The notes under the pieces were generated by a model that was not told the DNA's origin, ran no database searches, and saw only the letters and a program-made list of their open reading frames with translations. Of a stretch of 21,583 nt of DNA, positions 1 to 10,494 are shown piece after piece; positions within the stretch are counted from its first letter, which is position 1, and each line of letters opens with the position of its first letter. A program made the translations under genes and the position numbers. The DNA lies in the NCBI GenBank assembly GCA_000708835.1, contig DF237514.1, forward strand, positions 37,442 through 59,024, read 5' to 3'. The DNA is from Klebsormidium nitens (lineage: Eukaryota > Streptophyta > Klebsormidiophyceae > Klebsormidiales > Klebsormidiaceae).

Positions 1-208
1 CTTGTGTAGGGTCATGCACGGAAGTATATTACTCGATATTCCATAATTCTTAGAGAAGTCCAAGTTTGATTGCAGCTATGTAGACGCAAAACATGATTGC
101 AAAAGCTGCGAGTTTGATATATAGAGACGTTTTCCTAGCTTGGAGATTTCATGAAAAGATGGCATGCTAAACTAAGCATTTATGCGGCCGCAAACAGTGC
201 CAGTCTTG

Positions 209-235
209 TGACGTGAGTACAGTAGGCTATATATA
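209..235 (+). promoter_or_regulatory. Candidate distal promoter (ACGT element and TATA)
   Basis: TGACGTG at 209-215, a CRE/G-box-like ACGT core, lies just upstream of TATATATA at 228-235. A transcript from here would need a 1.9-kb leader or a 5' UTR intron to serve the gene at 2160. Confidence 0.25.
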
Positions 236-570
236 CCTATTGCTCAGCTTTCCGACATTGAAGTTCTCTTCAGAACTAGTTCAGTCTTCAATGTCTCTTC
301 AGAGTCTATGACAACTTCGCAACTTCGATCAGTGCGTTTCCATTCTGCTGAGGTTTCTGCTGCGGTGTCGGCCTGCCAGGATTTCGAAGTGCATTTCGAC
401 ATTTCAGACTTTTAGGCCGCCACTTCGAAAGTCAATAGGAGTCAACGCCTGCCCCCGGCATCACCTTGAGTAGTCCAGCTAGACAGATATTAACCCGGAA
501 GATGAAGACGACTCCGATGTTTTTCGTGTGACCCAAGAGGCTAGAGCCATGTGACCTAAGATAGGCACCC

Positions 571-652
571 GGGGGACGGTTGGGGCTGGTATGGTGGTTA
601 GGGTGGGTTGGGGTGCGGAGCGGGTGATTACTTGGGTTAGGCTTTTTAGTTT
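571..652 (+). repeat. G-rich tract in the 5' flank
   Basis: Repeated GGGTGGGTTGGGG-type runs ending in gctttttagtttgaag; a relative lies in intron 19 at 17978. The other unassigned parts of 1-2159 show no gene on either strand. Confidence 0.5.
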
Positions 653-658
653 GAAGTG

Positions 659-719
659 CCCGGGTAACTCGTATTACCCGGATAACTCGTATTACCCGGG
701 TAACTCGTATTACCCGGGT
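659..719 (+). repeat. 18-bp minisatellite, 3.4 copies
   Basis: Unit cccgggtaactcgtatta at 659, 677 (one change) and 695, then a partial copy to 719. Confidence 0.95.
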
Positions 720-1044
720 CACACGCTAGGTCATGCACACGAGAGTTACCGGTATATGAAGACGGCGGCCGGCCGGCTCAAAGTCCGTACAGTGCATGGA
801 AAATCTAATTGTACGGCCGTAAGTACAGACTAAGAATTAGGGTAGGTACTAGGTACACCTGATATTAGTTTAAGCTGTGCACTGCTGTGCATAGTAGGTA
901 CACCTGCTGTACTATGGACCACGGTACCGTGGCCTTGAGTACCCAGTTGGTCGCCTGATTCCGAATGATTCCGGATATCTTGCAAGACTCTCTGGCATTC
1001 CGACGATGCGGACCGCAAAATCAGAACCAGGGGGTTTGACACAG

Positions 1045-1071
1045 GACGTCTCATATATAGCAACGTATATA
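1045..1071 (+). promoter_or_regulatory. Candidate proximal promoter (GACGTC and TATA)
   Basis: GACGTC at 1045-1050 is followed directly by CATATATAG and CGTATATAAC. Closer to the start codon than the site at 209, but still 1.1 kb away. No start site can be read from sequence. Confidence 0.25.
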
Positions 1072-1265
1072 ACAAGGCTCTGCTGGTGCAAAAACCAGCG
1101 TGCTCGGTGGACTACTCGGTGGGTCCGAAATCTCGCAAATGTCCGAAAATAGGGCGACTACGTTCGCCGGAATACCGCGCGACAGCGACCGTTCGCTGTT
1201 GCACAATCGTGACTCGTCTTCAACATGCAACCGGTCTTCTTCTAGCTTGGCTGCTTGACGAACAA

Positions 1266-1289
1266 CCTACCTACCTACCTACCTACCTA
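1266..1289 (+). repeat. CCTA tetranucleotide microsatellite
   Basis: About six copies of CCTA in a row. A similar TACC/GGTA-rich style recurs at 840-905 and 21496-21583. Confidence 0.95.
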
Positions 1290-2159
1290 TACTACTGTAC
1301 GTACCGGTAGTACGTACACTGCTACAGCAGCAGGACTTCGTAGCTTTGACTGAGAGAAGGCAAGCTGGTGTCATGAAATGACTTCCGGCCAAGTTTTTTG
1401 CACGGCCAGCCTGCATTCCATTAGGTGCGAAGTTTACGGGTTTCGACGAGATAATGTACTTCCAGCTTTAATCGCAGGTATCGAACACTCCATCGAAAAC
1501 AACATCCCAGCAGGATGCAGTCCCTGAGGCTGTAGCCTAATTGGATGCAGTCCGCCAACATCGCGATAGGTAATACCTAGCTTTCTCTTCAGGTACGACT
1601 CCGTATGATGTGCCCAGCTTGTCCAATTCGGGGGTGACAGATGGAAAGCGCTCTGTCCTTCTGAAATCTTGGTAGCAGAGACGGGTCAGGCTCTGACTCT
1701 GAGGCTCCAGCTCCAATGGCAAGAGTGCCAAAGTTTTCGGAGAATGCGAGCACACAGGTGACAGCTAGCTATACAGGTAGGAAAGTGTTGCCATTCTTTC
1801 ACCTACTAAGTCGTTTGAATCTGATTCTTCAGCACGCGGGGTTGCAGGGGACGCTGTTCTCAATCATAGAGATAGTAAACCTCCTCCTGAGTTGGCTGCG
1901 AGCTAGCTGCCAATTGAGTCCATAGGGGAGCAGGCAGCGACGTCTGGAGCAGATATTTCGAAGCAGCAAGTCTGTTTGCAGATTGCAGCTCAAAACGTAT
2001 GAGTCGACCATACCAAAGGAAGGGCGGGCGTCAGCCTTTGAAATTGGCGGAGCGTTGAGAAAGGGACTCATTGACAGTGCCAGAATGATGAATCTGTTGC
2101 TTGGTCTGTCTAATGCAGACCGTGGTTCAGAGTCATTGGGGAAAGGGGCCTCTACAAAG

Positions 2160-2241
2160 ATGGCTGCCCTTTTGACAATCTTTTGTTTGGCAAGCGCTTT
2201 CACGGGGGCACTGGGAAGCAGGGAGCTATTGCAAACAGACG
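2160..2241 (+). CDS. Exon 1: start codon and signal peptide
   Basis: Encodes residues 1-27, starting [19 protein letters not shown], a short hydrophobic leader with a likely cleavage after ALG, followed by SRELLQ. The start has A at -3 and G at +4. Two further in-frame ATGs lie upstream at 2085 and 2088; they would add 25 polar residues in front of the leader, so 2160 is preferred. The donor is GTGAGT at 2242 (phase 1). Confidence 0.75.
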
Positions 2242-5200
2242 GTGAGTTCCTGGGCAATGATGAGTATCATGAGGTGAAGTGTTTTCACTTACTGGTTTCC
2301 CTGCAATGGTAGGATGACCACAAGTAGGTTGTGGAAGCCTTGCCCTTTATTCAGATGCAGAGGGAGTGCTCAGTGCTTGATTTGACTTGGTCCAGCTCTT
2401 CCCTTCAGAGAGGACAGGGGAATTGTGTCCTATCTTCTGAAACTTGCTGCCCTGACCCCATTTGGAGGACCCGATATGCAGCCACACGTTTGGTGTATAA
2501 TGCAATCAGAGAATGGTGCCCCTTGAGGAAAGAAGGGTCCTGAGTCCAAACCCTTATCTCTTCTTTCTTTCCTCTCATTGCTGAAGACTAGTGTGATTGC
2601 CGGACACTGGTGAGACGGTTTGTTCTGTCGAGAAGTCAAAGTCAAGAACCAGTCCTGGCTGTTGACTTTCTTATGCAATTCCATGCTGGGGGTTCCCTTT
2701 GAAACAAAACTTGCACCGATGCCTGATATGCAATCATTTGGATATTAAGGGATCCCTCAGTGGGATGGCGGCGATGCGTCTGCAGCTTGTCGGGGTATAT
2801 TTTGTAGATTGAGCGATTAGCGCAGGTTGAGGGATCCCCTTCATGGTAAGGATGTATACCGATAAGACTCATTGGTTACTGTACAGGAAACCACAAATTC
2901 CAAGTTCAAAAGATGGTCCAAGCTTTGATTGTGACTGGCATGAATATTGTTGTAAGCAAGCAAGCAGTCGGGGGTGCCTTCTGCACAGGAATTTTGCACG
3001 TCAGGTTGGCAAAACCCTTCAGTCTGCCAAGGAACTGTTACCGCTGGAGAATGTGAGCATAGAGCTTCTTGTTCTGATGAAGAATACAGTGCCCCTTGCA
3101 CCTTCGGTTCGTGTTGGCAAGCACATGTTCAATTGTCGAGAATTCCTTTGTGTCATGGCCCCTGGTGGTCAAACAATGAGAGGCTACCGAGGTCTGGACC
3201 ATTTCTAAGAACGGCACTTCTGAGCAGAGTTGGTCTGCCAAAGGTTCTCTCTGAGGATGATCTGCCTCTGAAGGGACGAGGCTGGCAATTCGCTCTTGCT
3301 TCTCAAATTCACTCAATCTGATTGGGTCTCTTCAGATGTTGCTTCTGATCCTACTGATTGAGCTTGTTTACCTGCCTACTTGTTCCTAACCAGTCTCCTG
3401 ACCTGTTTTGAAACCTCCATAAAACTGGTCTGGTAAAGTCCTCTGTTTGTATGCTTTCCAACAATAGACACCCTTGCTGAACATTCATTTCAAACACGTA
3501 AGCCCTTACACCCATCTCGAACCTACACCCTTTTTCAAACACTCAAACCCTGACCCGTTGTTCGACATGCAAATCCTTGCACCAATTCCAAACACTCAAA
3601 CCCTGATACCCATTCTAAGCAGTCAAACCCATGCACCCATTTAAAGTACTTCGAAATCCTTTCCAAACAAGCAAAACCTGTGCACCCAATCCCATCACCA
3701 AAACCCCTACCTGCATCCAAACATTTAACCCCTCACCTGCTTCCATCAGTCAAACCCCTTCACCTGTTCTTATCTCTCAAGCCCTTACACCCATCACAAC
3801 AAAGCCTTACACCCATTTCAATCTTTGGAACCCTCTGCCTTTCTTTCCACAGGCAACGCTCCTTCCCCACAGCCAGCCCCCCCTCAGAACGGAATCACCT
3901 TCATGGTCTACTTCACGAGCGCCGTTGTCAACGTCACCGACCCCCTACTTGCGGGCAGCGGCAGCATCATTCTCACCCTGGGGGATAGTCCGCAGGCAGA
4001 GAACAACATGACGACAGCGCTCAGTTACCGAGAGCTGACCTTCTATCCAGGGGGTGCGGTGCCTCTCTTCTCGGGGAAGCACGTGCACACCAGAGCGAAG
4101 GTGGGTGGCTGTTGTGTCTCTAATTTTGAACAGTCTTGAATCAGAAACAGGTGTTCACCTGTTTTCGACTTTTAAGGACTTCTTCTTAGACAGGGTTTAA
4201 GGGCTTAAGGGCTTGTTCAGGGCCTCTTGTTAAGGCATATTGAGGGCTTCTTATGACTGCCTGCCTCTAGCTGTATATGTAGAAGATAGTGGGCTTGAGG
4301 AACGCCCTTTAAGCTGGGGGGATTATGGGGCCTCTTTTGAGGGATCATGTGTAGTCTTTTGCCAAGGTGACCTCATGTCTTCTCCGTTCAAGAAAGTGGG
4401 GAATGGGATGGGCGTGTCTCGTTGGGTCTAGGATATCACTGCGGCTTTGGAATGTCATGTCTGAATCTGGCTTCGTCCTTTTTCGCTCATTTAATCTGGC
4501 CGAAGACCCTTCACTTTTGACCAGTGGGGTTCGACGTGGTTGGGACCGAAAGAAAGACAGAGAATGCCAACTGCTGCGAAATAGAAGCAACTCTCAACAG
4601 CTAGTTGCTTGACTCGAAGCAACGCCACAGATTCGGGCCACTTCATTCTCTACAGTCAGCAGAATCCTCTACGTGCACAAGTCTAGGCCGTGGACTGTAG
4701 TACCAAGGGCACGCTTGCTGGGTTGAACGTGGGCTCTTCACCAAATTTTTCAGAGGAGCAGGGGGTACTAGAATCTACTTCCGCCCTCATGGAATGTACC
4801 AATGAAGAGCCTTCTGACCGGAAGATGAGCACTTACGCCAACTTCCAGAAGAAGAATCGGTTTTCTGATTATCTTTCTTGTGTTTAATTCTTTCAGCCTT
4901 CGTGTTCCTTTTTTCCCTCAGGGCCCCTTCATCCAGTACTTCATCGACTTTGGCGTCGGCTCCATCCCGCTCGACCTCAGAAGTTACCTCACCCTAGTTA
5001 CCAACCCGGCCACGTACTTCGTCCAGCTGCACTCCAACTCTGTCCCCGCCACGCCGACCAATCCGTTCCGTGCCTGGGCCGAGGGAAACCTGCCCAGTCT
5101 AGTTCTCACAATCCCACTGACGGATCCCGCGGGGAGCGGGCTCGCTGGAAACGCGAGCCTGTCCTTCCAAGTGAGTTGCTCTTCCCGGCTTGATCGGAAA

Positions 5201-8200
5201 GGAGGAAGAACGTCGCCGGAACTCCTCTGTGTCCAGAAATGGAAGTCGTTTGAGAACTTTCGCCGACTTCGTGACCCCCTGAGGAGTGGCCTCACTCGAA
5301 ACGGGAGCTTGAAGTTCCAAGTGAATAACCCGTTAGGCGTAATTGCATCGCCGTTGAGTCAAGGACGTCCATGTCTGAGCGCTGTAGCAATTTCGTGGGA
5401 AAAGTTCGTTTCTCGGTTTCGTCTGAGCGAACCCACAAGGAGCTGTCCTTTCAGATACGAGCCTCTTGTCAGGTCGACTTGTACTGATCGGGATTCTCGT
5501 AAGCCACCTGTCAAATAGTGCGAGCGAAGTCAAAAGTGCCCTTGGGGTTGCTTCTCGATCAAAGAGTCTGAAAAGGCAGCCGATCGCTTTGGGCCCTTGC
5601 GCATGATTGGGAGGTCAGAATGGGGAGGAAGATCCGAATTGAGCAGGCGGGCGGATGGACCCGGGGGTTTGAACCAGGAGTTTCCACTAAAATTGGTCCT
5701 TCTCGGCGGAATTCTTTTGTCCATCTCATTCGTCCAGGAACAAGGGCTGTGTCGGATGGGGGCCGTGGCGAGGGAAAGCGTCACTTGCTTTCAGAATCCT
5801 ATGAGGGTCACCTCGCCCTCTATCAGGCTGCTAACAAGAACTTTTTGCGATCCGCATCCCAGCAAGCTGACGTCCCAATAGCCTATCCTGACGTCATCTC
5901 GTCGCGCAGGATGACGCGGTGTGCCTGTACAACCTGAACCTGCCGTTCTTCGTGCCCCCGGGGACGCTGGAAGTCGACGTCATCGACGCAGGGGAGCGAG
6001 CGCCGCTTCTGATCTTCAACCTCAACACGGGGAACACGACGGGCGTGTGCATTCCCGCGGCGCAGGAACAGGTGGACACTATCACGAGCAATCTGCAGGT
6101 GAGGTTCTGCATACACAGCAAGGTTTGGCTGCTAACCAGGCTGATTACCAGACTGGGTCTCAGGTTACTGAACAAATAACCCGGCTTTGACCTTGGTCCG
6201 GGGCCGGTTAAGGCCCAGGTCTGGTTGCTGGACATATAACCAGTCGCTGACCAGCCATAAACAGCCCCTAACCATCCGTGGTTAACGGCCAAAAACTCCT
6301 GTGAGATGGTAGGCTTGGAATTGACGGGAATTCTAAAGTCGTTTGCCTTTTTCGGGAGCTTGCCGATTTCAAAGGGTCACACGGGATGTGCCCCTCCGCG
6401 TGAGGGGAGAACCGGAACAGAGACCGGACGGAAAACACGCCAAACACCAGAAACAAACTCCTTTCTAGGTTTTTCGAGAATATGTCAATGTCAAAGCAAT
6501 CACCCGCGCGGCGAGGAAAAGCTTGGTTGTTAAAAGGCGGTCCGAATGCCGGGAGGAAAGCTTTTAGCAACTGCCAACGGATGCAAGTCGTAATACCAAG
6601 AAAAGCGCATTTTCAGAAGTCGGAATCGAAATCCGTTTGTAATTTGCTGCGCACCCCCACCGAGCTTTAACCCCAAAAGTTGTCCCATGTCCCTATCCAT
6701 CCAGACCTCCGAGCAAGGAGCTAACTCAAAGTAGCAAAATCCGTTAACGTAAACCCGATACATTTCCGCAGAACTACCGCCTGAGCATCCCCCAGCAAAC
6801 GGGCCTCGTCTCGACCGCCCTCACCGGCGCCCTCGACTCGTCCGTCCACGTGGTGACCCTGTACGGTGCCACGTCATCGACCTCGGAAGGGACGTCATTA
6901 TCCTCGGCCCTGGGGCAGCTCAAGCTGACGTCACCCTCGCCCGCCTCGCTGTGCTACTTCGACCTCAAGCTGAGCCCGCTGGTCGCGGGGAATGTGACGG
7001 GGATCGCCCTTCAGGGGGGGACTCAGAGTAAAATTCCCTTGTCTCCCGAAAGGATTCTGCCCGATTGAATTTGCAGGGTCTACAATGTTTTTTTCCGTCT
7101 TAAGAAGTTTTCCGGCCTTCTGTCCTGTCCCCACGTGCATGCGTTGTTTGAATTGCTTTTCGCCGACACGTGGAACTGCCGGACGGAGTCGGAGCAAAAC
7201 CAAGTAAACTAGACCGGAGATAACTCCCCCTCTTGCCCCTCTAAGTTTTGTCAGTCGACTCACTACTGAGGCGAGATTCTATCGGGTTTCTCCGCTGTCC
7301 ACGTCCTTATTCGTAGTGGTTCGAACGTGCCCATTTGCGGATCAAAGTCTCGGATTTTTCTCGTTTTTGATGACCGTCCCCTTCAAAAAGCACTTGTGGT
7401 CAGTGCTCAGATTATGACATATTACGTAGGTCTTGTTCCATCGCTCTCCCTCGGTTCGACTTTGTGCGCCGAACCGCGGCACTCTCGCCTAACCCCGTCT
7501 GATTTCCGCCAAACCCAACCCCCTGTTTGTGCATTCCGTCCCATTTCGAGTGTAACGTCCCACAACGCATCCGCCCATCTTAATCAATTTTCTCCCCCCC
7601 CCTCTGTTTCCAGCCAATCCCGGCCCCCCCCTGGTCACGTTCCTCCCCGTCTCCGGCGCAAACGTCAACACCTCCAGAGCCGGCTGCGTTGTCAACGTCA
7701 GCGCTGACGTCATGGCGGCGTACCTGACCGGCACCCTGAGCAACGGCACGTTCTTCAACGTCTCGACCAGTAGCCACCCCAGTGGAGCGCTCCAGGTAAT
7801 TAAGTCTTCACTTCGATGCTTCAAAATTCTCTGAGTAAATACGTCACTCTACCAAGCAAAGAGAGACTGCAAACGTGACCCAGAGATTTATGCGCTCAGC
7901 ACCCAGACCCTCTCTCACCACCGAGCTAACCCCACCCGTCCTTCCGTGGGTTATCTTCGATTCGTCTGCCTTGTCATAACATCGAAATTCTTCTTCTCGG
8001 GACAGGAGATTTTGGCTGCTAACCAGGCTGCTTACCTGACTTGACTCTCCGCCGGTCACTGGTCACAGAACCGCTGTCGAAGCTTGCTCCGGGGCTGGTT
8101 ACCGCTTAAGTCTGGTGGTTAGACCTCTTGACCAGTTTCTAACCAGCCTATAAGCGTCCATGGTTAACGGCCCGGAACATCGGCTCTCCAGGGCCCGGTT

Positions 8201-10458
8201 CTTGCGCTCGGAGCGCTTCCGGTTCCGCTCGCGCTTCCCCCCGCGCCGGCACCCGCCACCAAACTTGCTCCCGCGTTGGGTGAGACTCGTTGTGTTTCTC
8301 TTTTGAATGCTTAAACCAACGAATCGCAGATGCTGAACTTTGGTTAGCACCCTAGCTCAATTTTACTTGATCTACAAGTGTTTCAACTAGTAGTATGTGC
8401 ACCAATAAGGTACAAGTGATCACTTCGACTGTAAGTATCCTGGTTGATATTTTAGCTCTCAACAAAAATCGGGAAGTGGGGCCCATGGCAACGAAGGTGA
8501 GAATTGATAACATTGCTGGCCAGGCTGAGCCCGATGCAAATGACTGTGAGAAAGTCCAAATCCAACGACCTTCGGAGAAGTTTCGGAGCCAGATGAGCTT
8601 ACTCGTTACCGCGAGTTAACGGATTAAAGTCTTTTCGTCCGATCTTTGAACCTACCAGTGTTCAGTCATCATTCTCACCGCCTGCTTCTCATTTCTTCCA
8701 GCCCCCGGGGCGGCGCCCGCGTTTTCCGGTCCTCTCGCGGCGGTCGCCAACCAATCCACGATCGACTTCATGGTCTACTTCACGAGCGCCAACGTCAACA
8801 ATACGATTCCGTTCCCGGCCACGGGAAGCGTCATCCTCTCGCTCCCTGACGTCATCCCCCCGAGCCTGAGCCTGAGCTACCGGGAGTTCCGGCTTTACAC
8901 CGGGCAGGAGCAGTCGGGGACGATCTCCGGGGTGCATATTCACAAGACGGTGTGTTAGATAACGCTCCATTTTTCCCTGTTTCCAAGTTTTGAATTAATC
9001 TTATCCGCTGGCTGATGAGATCTGGCGCCTGAAGATCTGTGTTCGTTCTTGAGTTTGAGCCCTGGGAAGGTTGAGAGATCAGACTCCAACAATCTGCGTG
9101 CGCTAACCGACCCCGGTCACCGTGTCCCAGGGCCCCGTGTACTACCAGCTCACCCTCGCGCTCGGTTCCGGTTCGATTGTGGTTAACGCGAGCGACGCGC
9201 TTGCGATGCTGGCAAACCCCGCCCCGTATTTCGTGGAGCTCCACTCGACCACGGTTCCCACAACACCCGCCAGCCCCTTCCGCAGCTGGACACGTGGCTT
9301 CTTTCCGAAGCTGACAACTGTCGTGGTTTTGGACTCGCCGGACACGGGGGCCGCGGCCGCGACGCGGCCGCGGGCGACCGTCCAGGTCTCGTTCCACGTG
9401 AGCGGTCGCCCGCCCTTTTCTGGCGCTTTCTTGCGTTTGCACTTTGCTAAGGACGGTTTCGTTCTGCTCGAGGATCTTTCTTTGTTCATAGCGTAATCGA
9501 AGTTTTCAGTCTTCTTGGAATCTTGGTTCCTTGAAAGGACCCACCGGGTTTGGGGACCTTTCGTGGAGAGCTTTATGGAGGGGACGGCTTTCCAGGGGGG
9601 TTTCGGCAGGATTCGCTGTCGCCCAAAGGGGCTGCACACAAGGGGCGCTCCGTGACTTGCTTGCATTAGGCTGGCCAAGCGGCGGCTGCTCCACTTTCGT
9701 TCTTTGTCTCACAGGTTTTCGGAAAACGAGAAGAAATGTCTGAAATAGCTGGACTATATCTTCGACTGCCAGAAAAAAGCAGTTGCACTACATAAGAGCC
9801 TGGTATGAGAGAACCGTACGTGTAGGCGATGAAAGAACGCTTCTGTCAAATTGGTATTGGAAGACTACACTGCTCATGTAGAGGGTCGTACTGCCGCTAA
9901 AGCATGGTCTCGGGCGGTGGAAACAATACCGGTGAGCTTCGCAGAAACAGAGTCACCTGACGGGTTCACGCGATTGGACTCAAAAGCCCCTAGCCAAGGT
10001 GAAGTACTGTAATCGTGGCGCCGATTACTGGGAGCGACGCTCGATGTGGCCCACGACAACGACTCGCTTCGTTGGCAGTCGAACCCCAAAACGCCGGACA
10101 TCTTGAGTAAGTTTGCAGGATCGAGACAACCTTAGTCCCGCCCAAAACGTCCGGATCCAGTGGATCAAGCCGACCCTCTTCATACCGGTAAAAGGGTCGA
10201 AATCTGAAGAAAATCTTCTTGGCCCCGTGCAGGAGACTGCGGTGTGCGCGCACAACGTTCAATTCTCTGGGCTCGCCCCTCCGCTAACCACAGAAGTGGA
10301 TTTCATCAACGGGACTCAGACGCTCCCCACCCTCTCGATCACGTTCCCGGTTGGAACTACCGGGCACTGCGTGCCCCTAGGCTCGGGCCAAATGGCCGAC
10401 ATCACCGCGCACATGGAGGTGGGTCGGTAGAATCTCTTTTATTTTCTGTTTTTTGTTT

Positions 10459-10494
<36 letters not shown>

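Noticed and set aside
1-2159. A tRNA, small RNA or second gene in the 5' flank
   Set aside because: I found no cloverleaf-like pairing, no B-box-like motif and no frame with protein-like composition on either strand.
1829-2257. 142-residue minus-strand frame over the start of the gene
   Set aside because: No domain or signal features, and the + strand here encodes a convincing signal peptide ending at a good donor.
2750-2840. Inverted repeat gggatccctca as transposon ends
   Set aside because: Only 11 bp with about 70 bp between, single copy, no target duplication seen; too little to call an element.
8852-9442. 196-residue open frame on the minus strand
   Set aside because: It is antisense to exons 8-9; the Arg-rich low-complexity product is typical of a shadow of GC-rich coding DNA.
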